From Leishmania martiniquensis (taxonomy: Eukaryota; Euglenozoa; Kinetoplastea; Trypanosomatida; Trypanosomatidae), in contig NC_090160.1 in assembly GCF_017916325.1 (NCBI RefSeq), positions 757,001-821,000 of the forward strand: a stretch of DNA of 64,000 nucleotides, read 5' to 3'. A program made the translations under genes and the position numbers. Numbering within the stretch: the stretch's first letter is position 1; each line of letters opens with the position of its first letter. Shown here in pieces: positions 41,001 to 50,524 of the stretch. Under the pieces are notes generated by a model. The model was given only the letters and a program-made list of their open reading frames with translations. It was not told where the DNA came from and did not search any database.

Positions 41001-41214
41001 GGTCGGCGTCGTCGAGGTGCCCCGTTGGCGACGAGGCCGCTGTGGCGACGTGAAAGCGCCCCTGCAGATGTTGTGGCGCCTCGCGATGTGCAGAGGCCGA
41101 GCGTGGACTGACTTCAGTGAAACTTTCGTCATGCTGATCTGTCCGAGATATCGAGGCGCCTCGGTGGCTCTCATAATCGGCACTGACACCACAGGAGGAT
41201 CCGTGAGAATACAT
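38047..41214 (-). CDS. Kinesin with N-terminal extension and long coiled coil
   Basis: 1055 residues from ATG 41214. An 82-residue Ser/His-rich extension precedes the motor (FRVVVRVRPPL at 84). The P-loop GQTGTGKT is at 178-185, switch I LSSRSH at 311-316, switch II DLAGSE at 345-350, and HIPFRNSALTSVLRDSLGG at 396-414. A neck reading FANRAKNIKNHAVVNEG follows at about 440-456. Most of the rest is coiled coil rich in Glu/Arg/Gln. The motor has a Gly/Ala/Ser-rich insert near 245-262. The segments SYTFDRVYAADTTQEDVYE and GYNATLMAYGQTGTGKT are closest in style to plant and protist long-tailed N-kinesins, but no subfamily is certain. It is not a copy of the neighbouring kinesin, since the motors differ throughout. 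The 80-residue upstream extension is translated leader. Confidence 0.93.
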   Translation of the reverse strand: MYSHGSSCGVSADYESHRGASISRTDQHDESFTEVSPRSASAHREAPQHLQGRFHVATAASSPTGHLDDADLYSSGAASTRDNFRVVVRVRPPLQRELHGYRPFVDVIQIAPQHASTITLCDALDTEDGRGAVYSRQSYTFDRVYAADTTQEDVYESSARPAVFSVLEGYNATLMAYGQTGTGKTYTMEGFTNEEERGIIPRAVEDVFAHIQEKRRTSRDTKFLVRASYMQIYNEVISDLLEPPTAAFGGGNAASGGASRCSSLVVHHTPQRGVYVDGLSEWIVRTPEDVYGLIAKGTALRATSATKLSELSSRSHAIFTIVVEAMEGDQANPLSYRFGKLNIVDLAGSEKIRLAGVTGQRLEETKSINKSLHELGNVIAALAAKSSVHGRRAQRHIPFRNSALTSVLRDSLGGNCKTTLIACISPALESYTESLSTLMFANRAKNIKNHAVVNEGMSQATLLRSYEQELRRLRQQLQERTEASDNGGSRLMDSAQTHLLLSELEEDRRRAEEDRQAALVALQESSAAHQEELRVRQELEGRICQLEAIMREGGMEGNPRTSQEYAERLLELDRERQAVEEDKEQVERYKHLLLKQRDIMLSLTTRLNDRDETILLLQEEVDAYDQHVQKLEAELELVAWQGDAGQQATSPPLPSTMRMVVNPQLIGSASEAQAAEYIYQRRVQPPSSEDDASPRYRSFLQPNCAVTAEQLAVELVMLQGRKDTATVPSSCKGGGEASEDGLFSDAELTRILQQRADSIVHAHYSAQVAQLRSTVAALTLQLRNSEDRAHIADKEARLLARQLSAGDGAAVFELQRELRAEWDSRRKSYMSALDGVRDAALADAKERERLGREVDRVRVEVQHLLETASLAASAPSDTSRRSAVSRVWQRLQEVEEKVRLQGVLAQLPALSPGADLTHSGPRHSVDSVDLERKLRDAQAREKAPQTRVEQQHCITQLEREMSGRASHREPSKAPDANAAEMETLRKKLAVHEKDRRALRTILEQRMKGKIDRICELLLTNTDTVNGKGGADRLSSEALSLQGLIHASIKAIDAEV

Positions 41215-42921
41215 CGTGAGCGGAGGGCCCGAGAAGATCGGAAGAGGGGGGCGTTGGGCACAGGACGCCACAAGCAGCCAAAGGCACGGACAAAATGTGA
41301 GCAATGAGGGGGTGTGGGTTAGGGGGTGGGTGGGGCGTGATACAGATACATACGCGCACACGCACGCACACACATGGACGCACTCACAGCGAGAGAAAGA
41401 GACAGAGAGAGAGGAATCGGAGACGGGAAAGAAGGGTGCCGCGGCAGTCAGCACACCGCCCCTCTCCTCTTCACGTAAAGGTATGCGTGCTTTTTTGTTG
41501 AGTGTGTGCGCTTACGTCTACAACGAACGGGAGCCTTTGCGGCACGAGCCCTGCCCCTCCGCCAGGATTAAGACAGGTGGCACATCCCGGCAGCAATGTA
41601 AAATCACCGAGTAACATACAGAATGTGCGTGTTGGGGCCCGCGCGCACACGTGTGCGTGGTGTGATGTGTGGGTAGCGGAGTGTCACCACAGAGCAGAGA
41701 ATGCCGAAGGAATCATCGATAGAGGCGGGGGGTGGGGTGGGGGGGGTGAGGCACAGCTACATCGACGTGGATTGTCTATCCGTGGTCGCGAACGGCACGC
41801 CCAAGGGAAAGCGGAGGCGTTTTTTTTGGGGGGGGGGGCAGCGCACGGAAGATGTCCGTGATGGAGCCTATCAAAGCTGCGCCACGAGAGTGAGGGCGAA
41901 AGAGAGAGGGAGAGGGAGAGAGGGATGTGCAAGGTCGAAGCGATGGCGCGCACAACCCCCTCCCCCTCCTCTTCATTAGTTTCGTTCGCTGCACTCCAAA
42001 GTGGGTTGCACACACACACACAGACAGACACACACGCACGCATACAGGCAGATAGAGGGAGAGGGAAAGACATACAAATATATGTGTTTGTGCAGAAGAG
42101 ACCACGACACGGCTGGGCGTGGTGAAAGTAATGCGTGAGGGTGTGGAGTAGAGAGCGGTAAGGGGGTGGTGGTGGTGGGGTGACAACCACGACAGTGGTG
42201 CACAAGTAGCAACCAGAGCGACGATCATGGGGTGAGATGAGCTACGCACTCGGTAGAACGGCTCCCCCCGCCCACCTGCTACATCAGGCGGAATCGCGTG
42301 AGAGGACTCTATGTTGGGATATCCTTCCGAGGCTCGTCGCACGCAGTCCACCGCAACCTGCACAGACCACCACTCCTTCAATGCCATCCCCGCCTCCCCT
42401 GCAGCCCGTTCATACGTTTTCTTCTATCTATGCACTGCATCAAGACGAGCGAGCGAGACACATGTGGACACAGCTGCTGCTCATCATGGCGTGCTGCGGC
42501 GCTTTGCATTGGTGTCCCCTGTGGTTGCTCTTCTCGGACTCGTGCGTTCGCACACACGCGTTGGCTTGTGTCCGCGCCAACGTCTCTCTCCCCTCGTCTC
42601 TCTTTCTATGGTACCATCGATGACCTGTGCACGTCCGCATCTGTTGCTTTCTAAATCGTTTTCGCACTCTATACAACGACGCTCGCAGCCATACAAGTAC
42701 ACGCACCCAATGACACTCCAAAGGGGTACCCCAACATCACCGTCGGTGCCGCTTCTCAGTCTGTGGGGGATGGGGGGCGTGGATGGGTAACGGTGGCGGG
42801 ACGGACGAGACACACTCGTTACTCACGATGAGGGAGGGAGGGGGGAAGGCTGGGCAGCGATCGAGGTGAAGCGAGAAGAGAGATGACGACAGCGGGGTGC
42901 GACACACGCGAGGCGACGACA
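41215..42921. other. Gap between the 1492-residue gene and the second kinesin
   Basis: About 1.7 kb without a supported gene. It has G-rich runs at 41721-41748, a T8-G11 homopolymer junction at 41820-41838, CA repeats at 42010-42036 and an ATATATG core near 42077. Open frames are repeat-derived. Confidence 0.55.
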
Positions 42922-45900
42922 CTACTTCCTCTTTCCCTTCACCACCTTCTTGGCAGCCGCCGCAGTGATCTTCTTGGCGGCTTCCTTGATCATCTTCTTC
43001 GCCGGCTTCACCGCCAACGTCGCTGAGCCGGTACGCTTGGCTCGCCCGCCGTTGCTGACACCACCACTGCTCTTCGATGATACCGATGCCTTGACCGACT
43101 TGGCTGCTGGGCCCTTCTTCATTGACGACGTCTGTGCGGCTCCCGCTACATTAGCTTTGCCACTCCTCTTCTTCGCTTGGGCTGCTGTGGTGGCCGCCTT
43201 GCCGTGATGGTGGGCGTGGCCTGCGGCTTTTGTGGGCTTTCCGCCCCGCCCCCGCGCACGACCGCCGCCCGCGCGTTTCGCGTGAGAGCCTCCGACCTCG
43301 TCATCCGCTGCCGCCTCGGTGGTGCTCTTGAGGGGATCCTTCCTCGATCGGCGCCCCTTCAACACCTCCGCGACTGTCGCTTGCCGCCCGCGCCCTGCTG
43401 CCGCCGACCCTGCCGCCGCCGGCTGCTCCTCCGCCGCCTCAACATCCCCCTGGCCTGCAGTGTCCAATCGTGCGGATGGTGTGTTGAGCCAGGCGGAGAG
43501 GCTGTGCTGCGTGCGCGTCTTTGTCTTGATGCGTGGCAGCCGCGTCACACGCCCCACACGCCGCGCCGCATCCATCCAGTCCAGCGCCGGCCTTCTTTCC
43601 TGCCCGCCCGCGGCAAAAGGCGCCGTTTGGGACTCGCTGGTTGTAGCCACCGCCCCCCCGGTGTGCCCGCTGCCCTTGCTGTACCCAGAAATTTTCGCTG
43701 CGCTGGCCATGTTCGCAAAGTTTGCCATTCCGCTCCCGCTCTGGCATAGATTCTTCGCCGCAGCGGAGGCGCCAGCAGCGTCCAGAACCGCCTCCGGCCC
43801 ACCAGGGGCGTTAGCAAGGGGCGGCGCCCCAGCAGCGCTGGACGCGCCCGCGGCGATGCGCCCCGCTCCCTCTCTCATAGCTGCCTTGAACGTGGTCTCC
43901 GAGTCAGTGGCTGCAGGTCGTGCCTGGCCTACCGCAGCTCCGGTCGTCGTCGCCGCAGAATTGTGCAGGCCTGGGCGCGTGATGACTGCCTTACGTGACA
44001 TGGCTGGTCGCCCCAGCGAGGCTGAGGGATTTCTCGGATTGAAGAAGATGTTGTTGCCACCCATACCGGCCATGCGCGCTGGGCGGCTGAGCGCGGGGGC
44101 CGCAGCAGCTGCCGCTTCCGCTCTAGGAGTCACCGTCGCCGCTGCCGCTGCCGTCGGTGAAGATGCCGCTGGAGACGAGATAGATGGTGCGCCGAAGAGG
44201 GAGCTAAAGGCGCTGCTGTGTTGCTTCTCTGGGGTGGTCGATGCCGCTGCTGCCGCGAAGCCCCATCCAGTGCCTGCCAGTGGCGCTGCCCTGCTGCCCC
44301 ACGCTGTCGTAAAAGTGGTGACAGGGACGGCAGCAGGGGTCGCAGATGGTATGAACAGCTGCTGTTGCGTTGACTGCGGCTGGGGCGCCGCGCTTTCCGC
44401 GGCCGGCCCTGTTGCTGCCGCCGCTGCCGTCGTGGAGGCGTGGGCTGTGAGGTGCAGGCGCGTACGACGGGGCTTCGGCGGTGCCTCCGGCTGCTGCGGT
44501 GGCTTCTCCTCCTCTTTCGGCGGCGCTGAGGAGTCACTGACCGTCTCCTCTTTCTTCTTCCCCTCGTGGGCGCGGTCGCCGCGGCCGGCGAAGATCTGCC
44601 CTACGGAGGAGCTGAAGAACTTCGCGTAGTACGACATGGGCTTCTCCTCCTTGGGCTGCTGCTGCTGCTGCGGCGGCAGTGGTGGGGGGACGGCGGTGGC
44701 TGTTTCCGGTTTAGGGGTGGCCGCCGCCGCCGCCGTCTCGGTGGGGGAGGCACTCGGCAAGGCAGCGGCTGCCTCCGCGACTGCCGAGGGCCCTGTCTTT
44801 GTAGGTGCTGCAGGCACTGGGCTCGATAAGGAATCCATAAAGGGGTCGCCGAGGTTCAGGTCGAGCAGCGGCGCCGCCGCTTCGCCACTGCGGCGGGGCG
44901 ACTCCAAATGCTTCAGCACAAATCGCCCGCGGCGCTCTTCCACGGGGAGTGTTTTTGGGGTCGGCATCATCGCTAATGCTCGACGAACTTCCGGCGCATA
45001 GGTCGCCTCTTTGCCTACCACTCGCTGCAACGTCGGGCTGCTCGCGGTGAGCAGCGGCAGCGTCATGCCATTCTGCAGGTACACCACAAGCACCGTAATG
45101 CGCGCTGTCTGCTCCGTAACCGTCAGTTCCTCGTAGGAGCGCTGCACGAGGGACGACAGCACCATCTGTAGTGCCGGTGTCTTGGCCACATCCTCGAAGA
45201 GGGTGCGGAAGGAGAGGAGGACATCCTCGAGGCTGTCGGGAGCCATGACCTGGTTCTGGGCCTCCAACATTTCGGCGTAGTTATGCAGCCACTGGGCGGG
45301 CGGCACCATGCCAGGGAAGCGGCGCACAACGGAGAGGTAACGCACGACGGTGTCACCGGACACACCTGTTTCCCTCAGCAAGTCATCACCACCGGCCTGG
45401 ACATACTCACGCACCCCCTGATCAGTGTCGCCGAAAGAGCTGAGGAGAAGCTCCGCTAGTGACACGAACTGCGCAGGGCCCACAGACGCCGCCTTGGCTG
45501 CCGCTAGTGCCTTCGCCACGCTGAAATGCTGCACGTTTCTTTCCGGGTGATTCGTGTCGATCACGAGCGGCAGGGAGTAGAGGGTGTCCGTTCTCCACAC
45601 GGGTTGGGCAAAGGCCTGGCGTAGGTGCTCCTGTGCCGCGCGCACCAGCTGCGGACGCGCCCCACATGCCAGCAGCAGTCGAAGGTCATCCGGCGTGAAG
45701 CGTTCACCCTGGGAGGCTAGTCGCTGGCACATTGTCGTCACCACCGCCTCCCCAAACTGGGCTGACTCTAGCGTGATGGGAAGAAGGTCTACGAGCTGCT
45801 TGCTGGTAATCTGCGCGTAGTCGATTGTTTCGACGAAGTCAGGCTGCTCAGGAAACGCGATGGCGAGGTTCAAAGAAACGGCACCGCTGACATCCGGCTG

Positions 45901-47400
45901 GAGAAGGCGCACCGCAACAGCCTTCGCTTCGTTCCACCAGCCCGGCCGCGGTAACGGCAGCACGGAGAACGTGGCACAGATGTGCGAGAGCTCCGCTAAG
46001 CGCAACTCACCCAAGACCACCTCAATGCGCTCGGACAGTCGTGCGGCCAGGTGCGGGGTCAGCAGCTGCGCCCGGCGCAAGATACCTGTAGCGAGGGCCA
46101 GCTGCGGCGGCTCAAAGGTCTGCACGGAGTGGCCCACATACGCCGCGTACGCCTGGAACACATGGTGGTAGCGTAAATGCCCGCCAAGCTCGTACGCGAA
46201 CGCGCAGAGCGACACGTCTTCGGAGTGGCTCCAGAACAACTTGTCATTGACGTCGAACAGACGCAGGATGCGCTGCTGCATCTCTTCCAGCAGCGCGTTG
46301 AAGTAATCCTGAACACAGACGACGTCGGCAGTGGACACACCATTCGCACCCACGGTGAGAGAGACGAGCATCTTGGCAAGAGAGCCAAGTATCGACGCAC
46401 CGTCCCGCCCGTTGAACGAATTGCGGTACTGAAACGCAACTCGGGCCAGACGCTGGATGAGCTCTACGGGAAGATGCATGAGCTGATGATGCCGCGTGCA
46501 TGACACCATCAGCGTCCCAAAGTCATGCCGCGAGAACTCGCCTGTTTGCTCAACCAAAATGTAAAGCAGCTGATTGGCTTCCGATCGCTCTGCTCGCACC
46601 ATCCACGCGTACAGGCGCAGGAGAGTCGCTTGCAGGTACGGGAGTGCGGTCAGCGACGTCGTCTGCAGCACCGCCACGGCGACCGTGGATAGCTGCTCAT
46701 TCAGTATTGGCGGCGTCCTCTTTCCACACCGCTGCAGCACCTTAGCGCAAACACCCGCCGCCTCAAGCGGCAACGTCTTCTCGGGTGAGAAGGGCAGAGT
46801 GCCATTGTTCGCTCCACTGGCACCACCGCCCCCGGGGCCGCTGCTATTCCTGTTCTTATCCAGTGTGGGTTGATGAAGCTGCTGCACTGCCTGCGTGACC
46901 ACGTGGAACACTCGCTCGTAGTTCTCCTCGGGGCGGCTGCAGATGAGGCCGAGAGCGGCGCTCAGTCGACTCATCAGTGGCGCAGACTCGTCCTCCACTG
47001 TCCGAATGAGCCTATTCAAAATAAGCGACGCCAACGACGCCTCCGGCTGAATTTCGAAGAAGCTCAGCAGCTGCGCAAGTGCGATGGCGTTGCCGCCCTC
47101 GTCCATCCAGGCGCCGAGGCCGCTTTTCGGGACCTCCGAGTCGAGGAAGCGCTGCGCCTCCGCGCGTGCAAACGCGTATTGACTCTTACCGCGCCACCGC
47201 TTCTTCATAGCGGACGCACGCCGCATGAACTCCGTCTTATCCTTTCTTGCAGGAGAAATGGCGGTGCTGGTGTCTTGGCTATTGCTGAGGGCGGTGGGGG
47301 CGGCTGCATCCGCCCTCGCCGCTGCTGCCGTGGTCGTCGCCCAGCCGCCCACTCGGCTTGACGATTGCCACTGCAGTGATCTCACAGAGAGTCTAAGCAT
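42922..47400 (-). CDS. Very large hypothetical, probably mitochondrial, protein with a lysine/alanine-rich H1-like tail
   Basis: 1492 residues from ATG 47400, not recognised by name. MLRLSVRSLQWQSSSRVGGW is a good mitochondrial targeting start. Residues about 60-860 are mostly helical with Leu/Ala spacing (MRRASAMKKRWRGKSQYAFAR near 60; many VLQR, LLRLYAW, VAFQYRN-type helices), like the solenoids of kinetoplastid mitochondrial RNA or ribosome factors. About 870-1260 is Ala/Pro/Thr/Gln low complexity. The last 240 residues become strongly basic, with RGRGGK, HAHHHGK and then Lys/Ala/Pro repeats ending KPAKKMIKEAAKKITAAAAKKVVKGKRK-like, as in histone H1 or kinetoplast-associated proteins. A nucleic-acid-binding role in the mitochondrion is a reasonable guess, not shown. 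Two pyrimidine tracts and an AG just upstream favour this start over 47469. Confidence 0.83.
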   Translation of the reverse strand: MLRLSVRSLQWQSSSRVGGWATTTAAAARADAAAPTALSNSQDTSTAISPARKDKTEFMRRASAMKKRWRGKSQYAFARAEAQRFLDSEVPKSGLGAWMDEGGNAIALAQLLSFFEIQPEASLASLILNRLIRTVEDESAPLMSRLSAALGLICSRPEENYERVFHVVTQAVQQLHQPTLDKNRNSSGPGGGGASGANNGTLPFSPEKTLPLEAAGVCAKVLQRCGKRTPPILNEQLSTVAVAVLQTTSLTALPYLQATLLRLYAWMVRAERSEANQLLYILVEQTGEFSRHDFGTLMVSCTRHHQLMHLPVELIQRLARVAFQYRNSFNGRDGASILGSLAKMLVSLTVGANGVSTADVVCVQDYFNALLEEMQQRILRLFDVNDKLFWSHSEDVSLCAFAYELGGHLRYHHVFQAYAAYVGHSVQTFEPPQLALATGILRRAQLLTPHLAARLSERIEVVLGELRLAELSHICATFSVLPLPRPGWWNEAKAVAVRLLQPDVSGAVSLNLAIAFPEQPDFVETIDYAQITSKQLVDLLPITLESAQFGEAVVTTMCQRLASQGERFTPDDLRLLLACGARPQLVRAAQEHLRQAFAQPVWRTDTLYSLPLVIDTNHPERNVQHFSVAKALAAAKAASVGPAQFVSLAELLLSSFGDTDQGVREYVQAGGDDLLRETGVSGDTVVRYLSVVRRFPGMVPPAQWLHNYAEMLEAQNQVMAPDSLEDVLLSFRTLFEDVAKTPALQMVLSSLVQRSYEELTVTEQTARITVLVVYLQNGMTLPLLTASSPTLQRVVGKEATYAPEVRRALAMMPTPKTLPVEERRGRFVLKHLESPRRSGEAAAPLLDLNLGDPFMDSLSSPVPAAPTKTGPSAVAEAAAALPSASPTETAAAAATPKPETATAVPPPLPPQQQQQPKEEKPMSYYAKFFSSSVGQIFAGRGDRAHEGKKKEETVSDSSAPPKEEEKPPQQPEAPPKPRRTRLHLTAHASTTAAAAATGPAAESAAPQPQSTQQQLFIPSATPAAVPVTTFTTAWGSRAAPLAGTGWGFAAAAASTTPEKQHSSAFSSLFGAPSISSPAASSPTAAAAATVTPRAEAAAAAAPALSRPARMAGMGGNNIFFNPRNPSASLGRPAMSRKAVITRPGLHNSAATTTGAAVGQARPAATDSETTFKAAMREGAGRIAAGASSAAGAPPLANAPGGPEAVLDAAGASAAAKNLCQSGSGMANFANMASAAKISGYSKGSGHTGGAVATTSESQTAPFAAGGQERRPALDWMDAARRVGRVTRLPRIKTKTRTQHSLSAWLNTPSARLDTAGQGDVEAAEEQPAAAGSAAAGRGRQATVAEVLKGRRSRKDPLKSTTEAAADDEVGGSHAKRAGGGRARGRGGKPTKAAGHAHHHGKAATTAAQAKKRSGKANVAGAAQTSSMKKGPAAKSVKASVSSKSSGGVSNGGRAKRTGSATLAVKPAKKMIKEAAKKITAAAAKKVVKGKRK

Positions 47401-48811
47401 TGCCTCGATGCTCCGCTCGCTCAGACGGATGAGATGTAGGCGATCAAGTGAGGGGGAGGGCGATGTCAAGGCACGTGGGTGTGTGTGGCGGGGAAGGGGA
47501 GGGGGGGAACGTGTGCGGGGGAGGGGTCATGCGATGGACACACACAAACGAAAAGGAGACCCGGCGGTGAAAATGTGAGCGTGGGCAGGTAAACTTCGCC
47601 TATGCCGATGCAGCCGACCGGCTCTATGATGCTCAAAGCGTGGGGGTGGGTGGGGAGGGAGGATGGGCTGGCGCGTGTGCGTGTGCGCGTGTGCCCTTGG
47701 CTCTCTTGTCACCTTGCGTCCGCCTTGAGCCAGCAATGGTGACCTCTAGTGCCGCCTGCTTCTTGTCTAAGGGAGGTTCGGTGAGTTCGCCTGTACGGGT
47801 GTCTGCGCGTGTGCGTGCGCTGGCACCAGGAGGGGAACGTGAAAGCAAGTCCAGGGGCGTGCGCGCAAAGCCCAGCACACACATACACAGTTGTATGTGT
47901 AAGCACCGACTAATCAGCGCAAGAGCGAGAGGGGGATAGAGAGCCGCACACGCTCAAGTGCGGTTCTGCCCTACGCGTCAGTACCACTAAATGCACTTGT
48001 GTGAGGTGGGACGCTGATGGCTCCTCTGCTCCACGGGGTTGTGGCGCAGCGGCACCACTCCGCCAGCGCAGAGAAGCGTACGCGCAATTAGACAGAGGGA
48101 AAGAGGAAGAAGAGGGGGTGCGCGCTACGCAAGGGTGGTGGTGGTGGTGGGGGGCAGCGATGAGCAGGAGGGGAGGAGGCACTGCGATGGCGTTTGCCGT
48201 GGCAACAGTTTCATTGAAGCGCTCTATTCATGCGCGCGGCTAACGTGTAGGTGGCGGCGCACGCGTGTAGAGGAGGTGCGCGTGGGAGCCGGAAGGCGAG
48301 CGGCAGGACCGGGGAGAGAGAAGGTGCATCGCCCCTCTCCCCCCTCCACAACCTGTTGACGTGGACGCGCATGCGTGCACCGCCGAGGAGTGCAAAGGGG
48401 TTGCGTACGCACGCAGGCGTGCCAGAGGGGGCAAACCGCTGGTTCGTTTGTGCCCCCACCTTCACCCCCCACCCCCGTCACACCGGCGGAAGTGCGTGCT
48501 AAGGGAGAAGGGGTGGCCACACACACACACACACATAAATCGTGTCGACAGGGGCAGAGGAAGCGAGTCAGCGAAGCGGTCCATGGAGAGAAGAGTGAGT
48601 AATTCAACAAAAGAAGACAAAGAAGGCGGTGGTGAGGCGGAGTGGCGATGTGCCACAGACAGAGACATCTCGACCGCACGCGTACGCTGGGCGAGGGGCA
48701 GAACGCTCAAAGGCCACACACACACACACACACGCAACGCTGCGGCCCCAACTGTGGACGGAAGAGCGCCTGCCCCCCCCCCGCGGCCGCCGATGCACCC
48801 CATTAAGGGTG
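47401..48811. other. Gap between the protein kinase gene and the 1492-residue gene
   Basis: About 1.4 kb without a supported gene. CA runs lie at 48519-48536 and 48715-48733. G-rich plus-strand runs lie near 47641-47662 and 48138-48152. Open frames are repeat-derived. Confidence 0.55.
47420..47461 (-). promoter_or_regulatory. Predicted trans-splice acceptor of the 1492-residue gene
   Basis: In the sense direction CCCTCCCCCTCACTTG... and CATCTCATCCGTCT lead to GAG, with the AG at 47420-47421, 19 bases before the ATG at 47400. It would remove the in-frame ATG at 47469 and leave the protein starting with its mitochondrial-type signal. Confidence 0.35.
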
Positions 48812-50518
48812 TCACAGAATATCCACGAACTCGCCGCTCGTGGACCAGAGGCCGCTGCTGCTAGACTGCATGGCGGGTGGTGCCGCTGAAGCGGTGGCGT
48901 TCGCGGAGTGGGCTGCGCGGGTGCGTCCGATACGCTGCCGTGCCGTTGCATACCGCGAAGAGGCCTCTGCCTGCTCCGCAGCCGACACGGACAGCGGCGG
49001 CAGAGACATGATCGAGGGCGAGCTCCGAGGAACGCTGCTGCCGCTGGCATGCATGCTGCTACATGACAGGCGATGCGCACTTTGCGGTGCGCACCCTGGC
49101 GGGCTGGCAGAAGCGCGACGGGCTCCCTCTCCGCTGCCTCCACCTTCCGTTGAAGACACAGCCAAAGACGAGGCTACCGCTGATGCGGGGTAGGCGGGAA
49201 GGTCGATGGTGTCGAGGAGCGGGACGCCGTCGAAGACGGTAGGGCGGACCGTCGGCTGCTGGAGACGCTTCTTTGGCACGCCCTCGTCCACGCACATGTC
49301 ACCTTTCGAGAGAGTTATGGCGTGGGAGAGACGGCGAGGTTGCTGCTCCACTGCACTGGCGCTGACACTGCCATCACCCTTGTGAAGGGACCGCAGCCAT
49401 GGGTGTCCCAAGAGCTCTGACGCCGTAGCTCGGAGGTCCTTGTCGTACACGAAGCACAAGTCCAGAAAGTTTTGCAACTCCGAGGAGAAGTGCATCTCTG
49501 CCGGCAGCTGCGGTGGGGATGCAGCGCAGTTGGCGATTCGAAAGAGCACCGCGGACGGATTGGAGAGGTCGGCGCCGAAAGGCTTTGTACCGCTGACCAT
49601 CTCGTACACGGTGACGCCAACGCTCCAGATGTCTGCGCTCGTGGTGTAGCCGACCGAACGCACACCGAGACGACCCTCCTTCACAATCTTCTTCAACGGG
49701 TTGTAGTAGTGAGAGGTGGAGTACAGAGGCGGTGGTGAGGTGGAGGAGTGAGGTGTGGTGTGCACCGCTCCACTGCCTGTCCAGCCTTCACCAGAGCTGC
49801 CGTTGCCTGCAAATTCGCCGCCGCTGGCTAATGCGTTCGCGTCGTCGAGTGCTGTGTCCTCGTCCTCGTCGTCGACGCCGCCGTTGATGACCTCCGGCGC
49901 CATGTACCACGGCGTGCCTACTGCTGTCTGCAGGTATCCCTGACGCCCGTCATCGCCGTGGCGCTGCGAGGTGTCCTCTTCCGCCTCTGCTGTGCTCTGC
50001 CTGCAGCTCGCCGCATGCGCCGAGTGCCGTGGTGATGGCGCCCCGAAGCGCTTTGCCACCCCAAAGTCCGCCAATTTACACCGCCCGTCAGAGGTGATGA
50101 GGACATTCGCCGGTTTCACGTCGCGGTGGCACACGCGCATCGTCCTGTGCAGGTAGTGCAATGCCTCCAGGACATCACGGGTGTAGGCACGGGCGACGGT
50201 CTCGCGCACAGGGCCGCAGCGCTTCAATACGTAGTCCAGCGAGCCACCACTTACATACTCCATGACAATCTGAATACCCATGGCGCTGCGGCGTGCCCCG
50301 CAGTACTTGACGAGGTTGGGATGCTTTGCCTCGCGCATGCATGCGAGCTCGCTGAGAATGGACGCCAGCTCCGTGTCCTCCTCAGCAGCGACGCTGGGCT
50401 CCACGTAGGTCAGTTCCTTGATAGCAACGAAGTGCCCGCTTGCATGATCGAAGCCCTCGTACACGACGCCACGGCTGCCCGCCCCAAGCTTGCGGTTGAG
50501 CTTGACCACCGCGTCCAT
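48812..50518 (-). CDS. STE-family (STE11/STE20-like) protein kinase with an insert in the catalytic domain
   Basis: 568 residues from ATG 50518. The kinase domain starts at residue 7 and has all key residues: glycine loop GAGSRGVV (12-19), VAIK with Lys34, HRDVKPAN (131-138), DFG (151-153), GTPWYMAPE (201-209), DIWSVGVTVYEMVSGTKPF (296-314) and a final LRATASELLGHPWL. The gatekeeper area IVMEYVSGGSLD and the GTPWYMAPE loop point to the STE/MAPKKK group. Two inserts stand out: about 40 residues before GTPWYMAPE and about 75 acidic and Ser/Gly-rich residues after it (214-290). The C-terminal 190 residues are Ser-rich and without a domain. It is probably an active cytosolic Ser/Thr kinase of a MAP-kinase-type cascade. 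Confidence 0.92.
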   Translation of the reverse strand: MDAVVKLNRKLGAGSRGVVYEGFDHASGHFVAIKELTYVEPSVAAEEDTELASILSELACMREAKHPNLVKYCGARRSAMGIQIVMEYVSGGSLDYVLKRCGPVRETVARAYTRDVLEALHYLHRTMRVCHRDVKPANVLITSDGRCKLADFGVAKRFGAPSPRHSAHAASCRQSTAEAEEDTSQRHGDDGRQGYLQTAVGTPWYMAPEVINGGVDDEDEDTALDDANALASGGEFAGNGSSGEGWTGSGAVHTTPHSSTSPPPLYSTSHYYNPLKKIVKEGRLGVRSVGYTTSADIWSVGVTVYEMVSGTKPFGADLSNPSAVLFRIANCAASPPQLPAEMHFSSELQNFLDLCFVYDKDLRATASELLGHPWLRSLHKGDGSVSASAVEQQPRRLSHAITLSKGDMCVDEGVPKKRLQQPTVRPTVFDGVPLLDTIDLPAYPASAVASSLAVSSTEGGGSGEGARRASASPPGCAPQSAHRLSCSSMHASGSSVPRSSPSIMSLPPLSVSAAEQAEASSRYATARQRIGRTRAAHSANATASAAPPAMQSSSSGLWSTSGEFVDIL

Positions 50519-50524
50519 TTCTCT

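Noticed and set aside
32736..41214. The two kinesins as a tandem duplication
   Set aside because: Their motor sequences, P-loop positions (77 versus 178), loops and tails differ throughout. They appear to be separate old families.
42010..42036. CA repeat as a telomere-type or mobile-element end
   Set aside because: It is a plain CA/AGACA microsatellite without TTAGGG units, target-site duplication or open frame.
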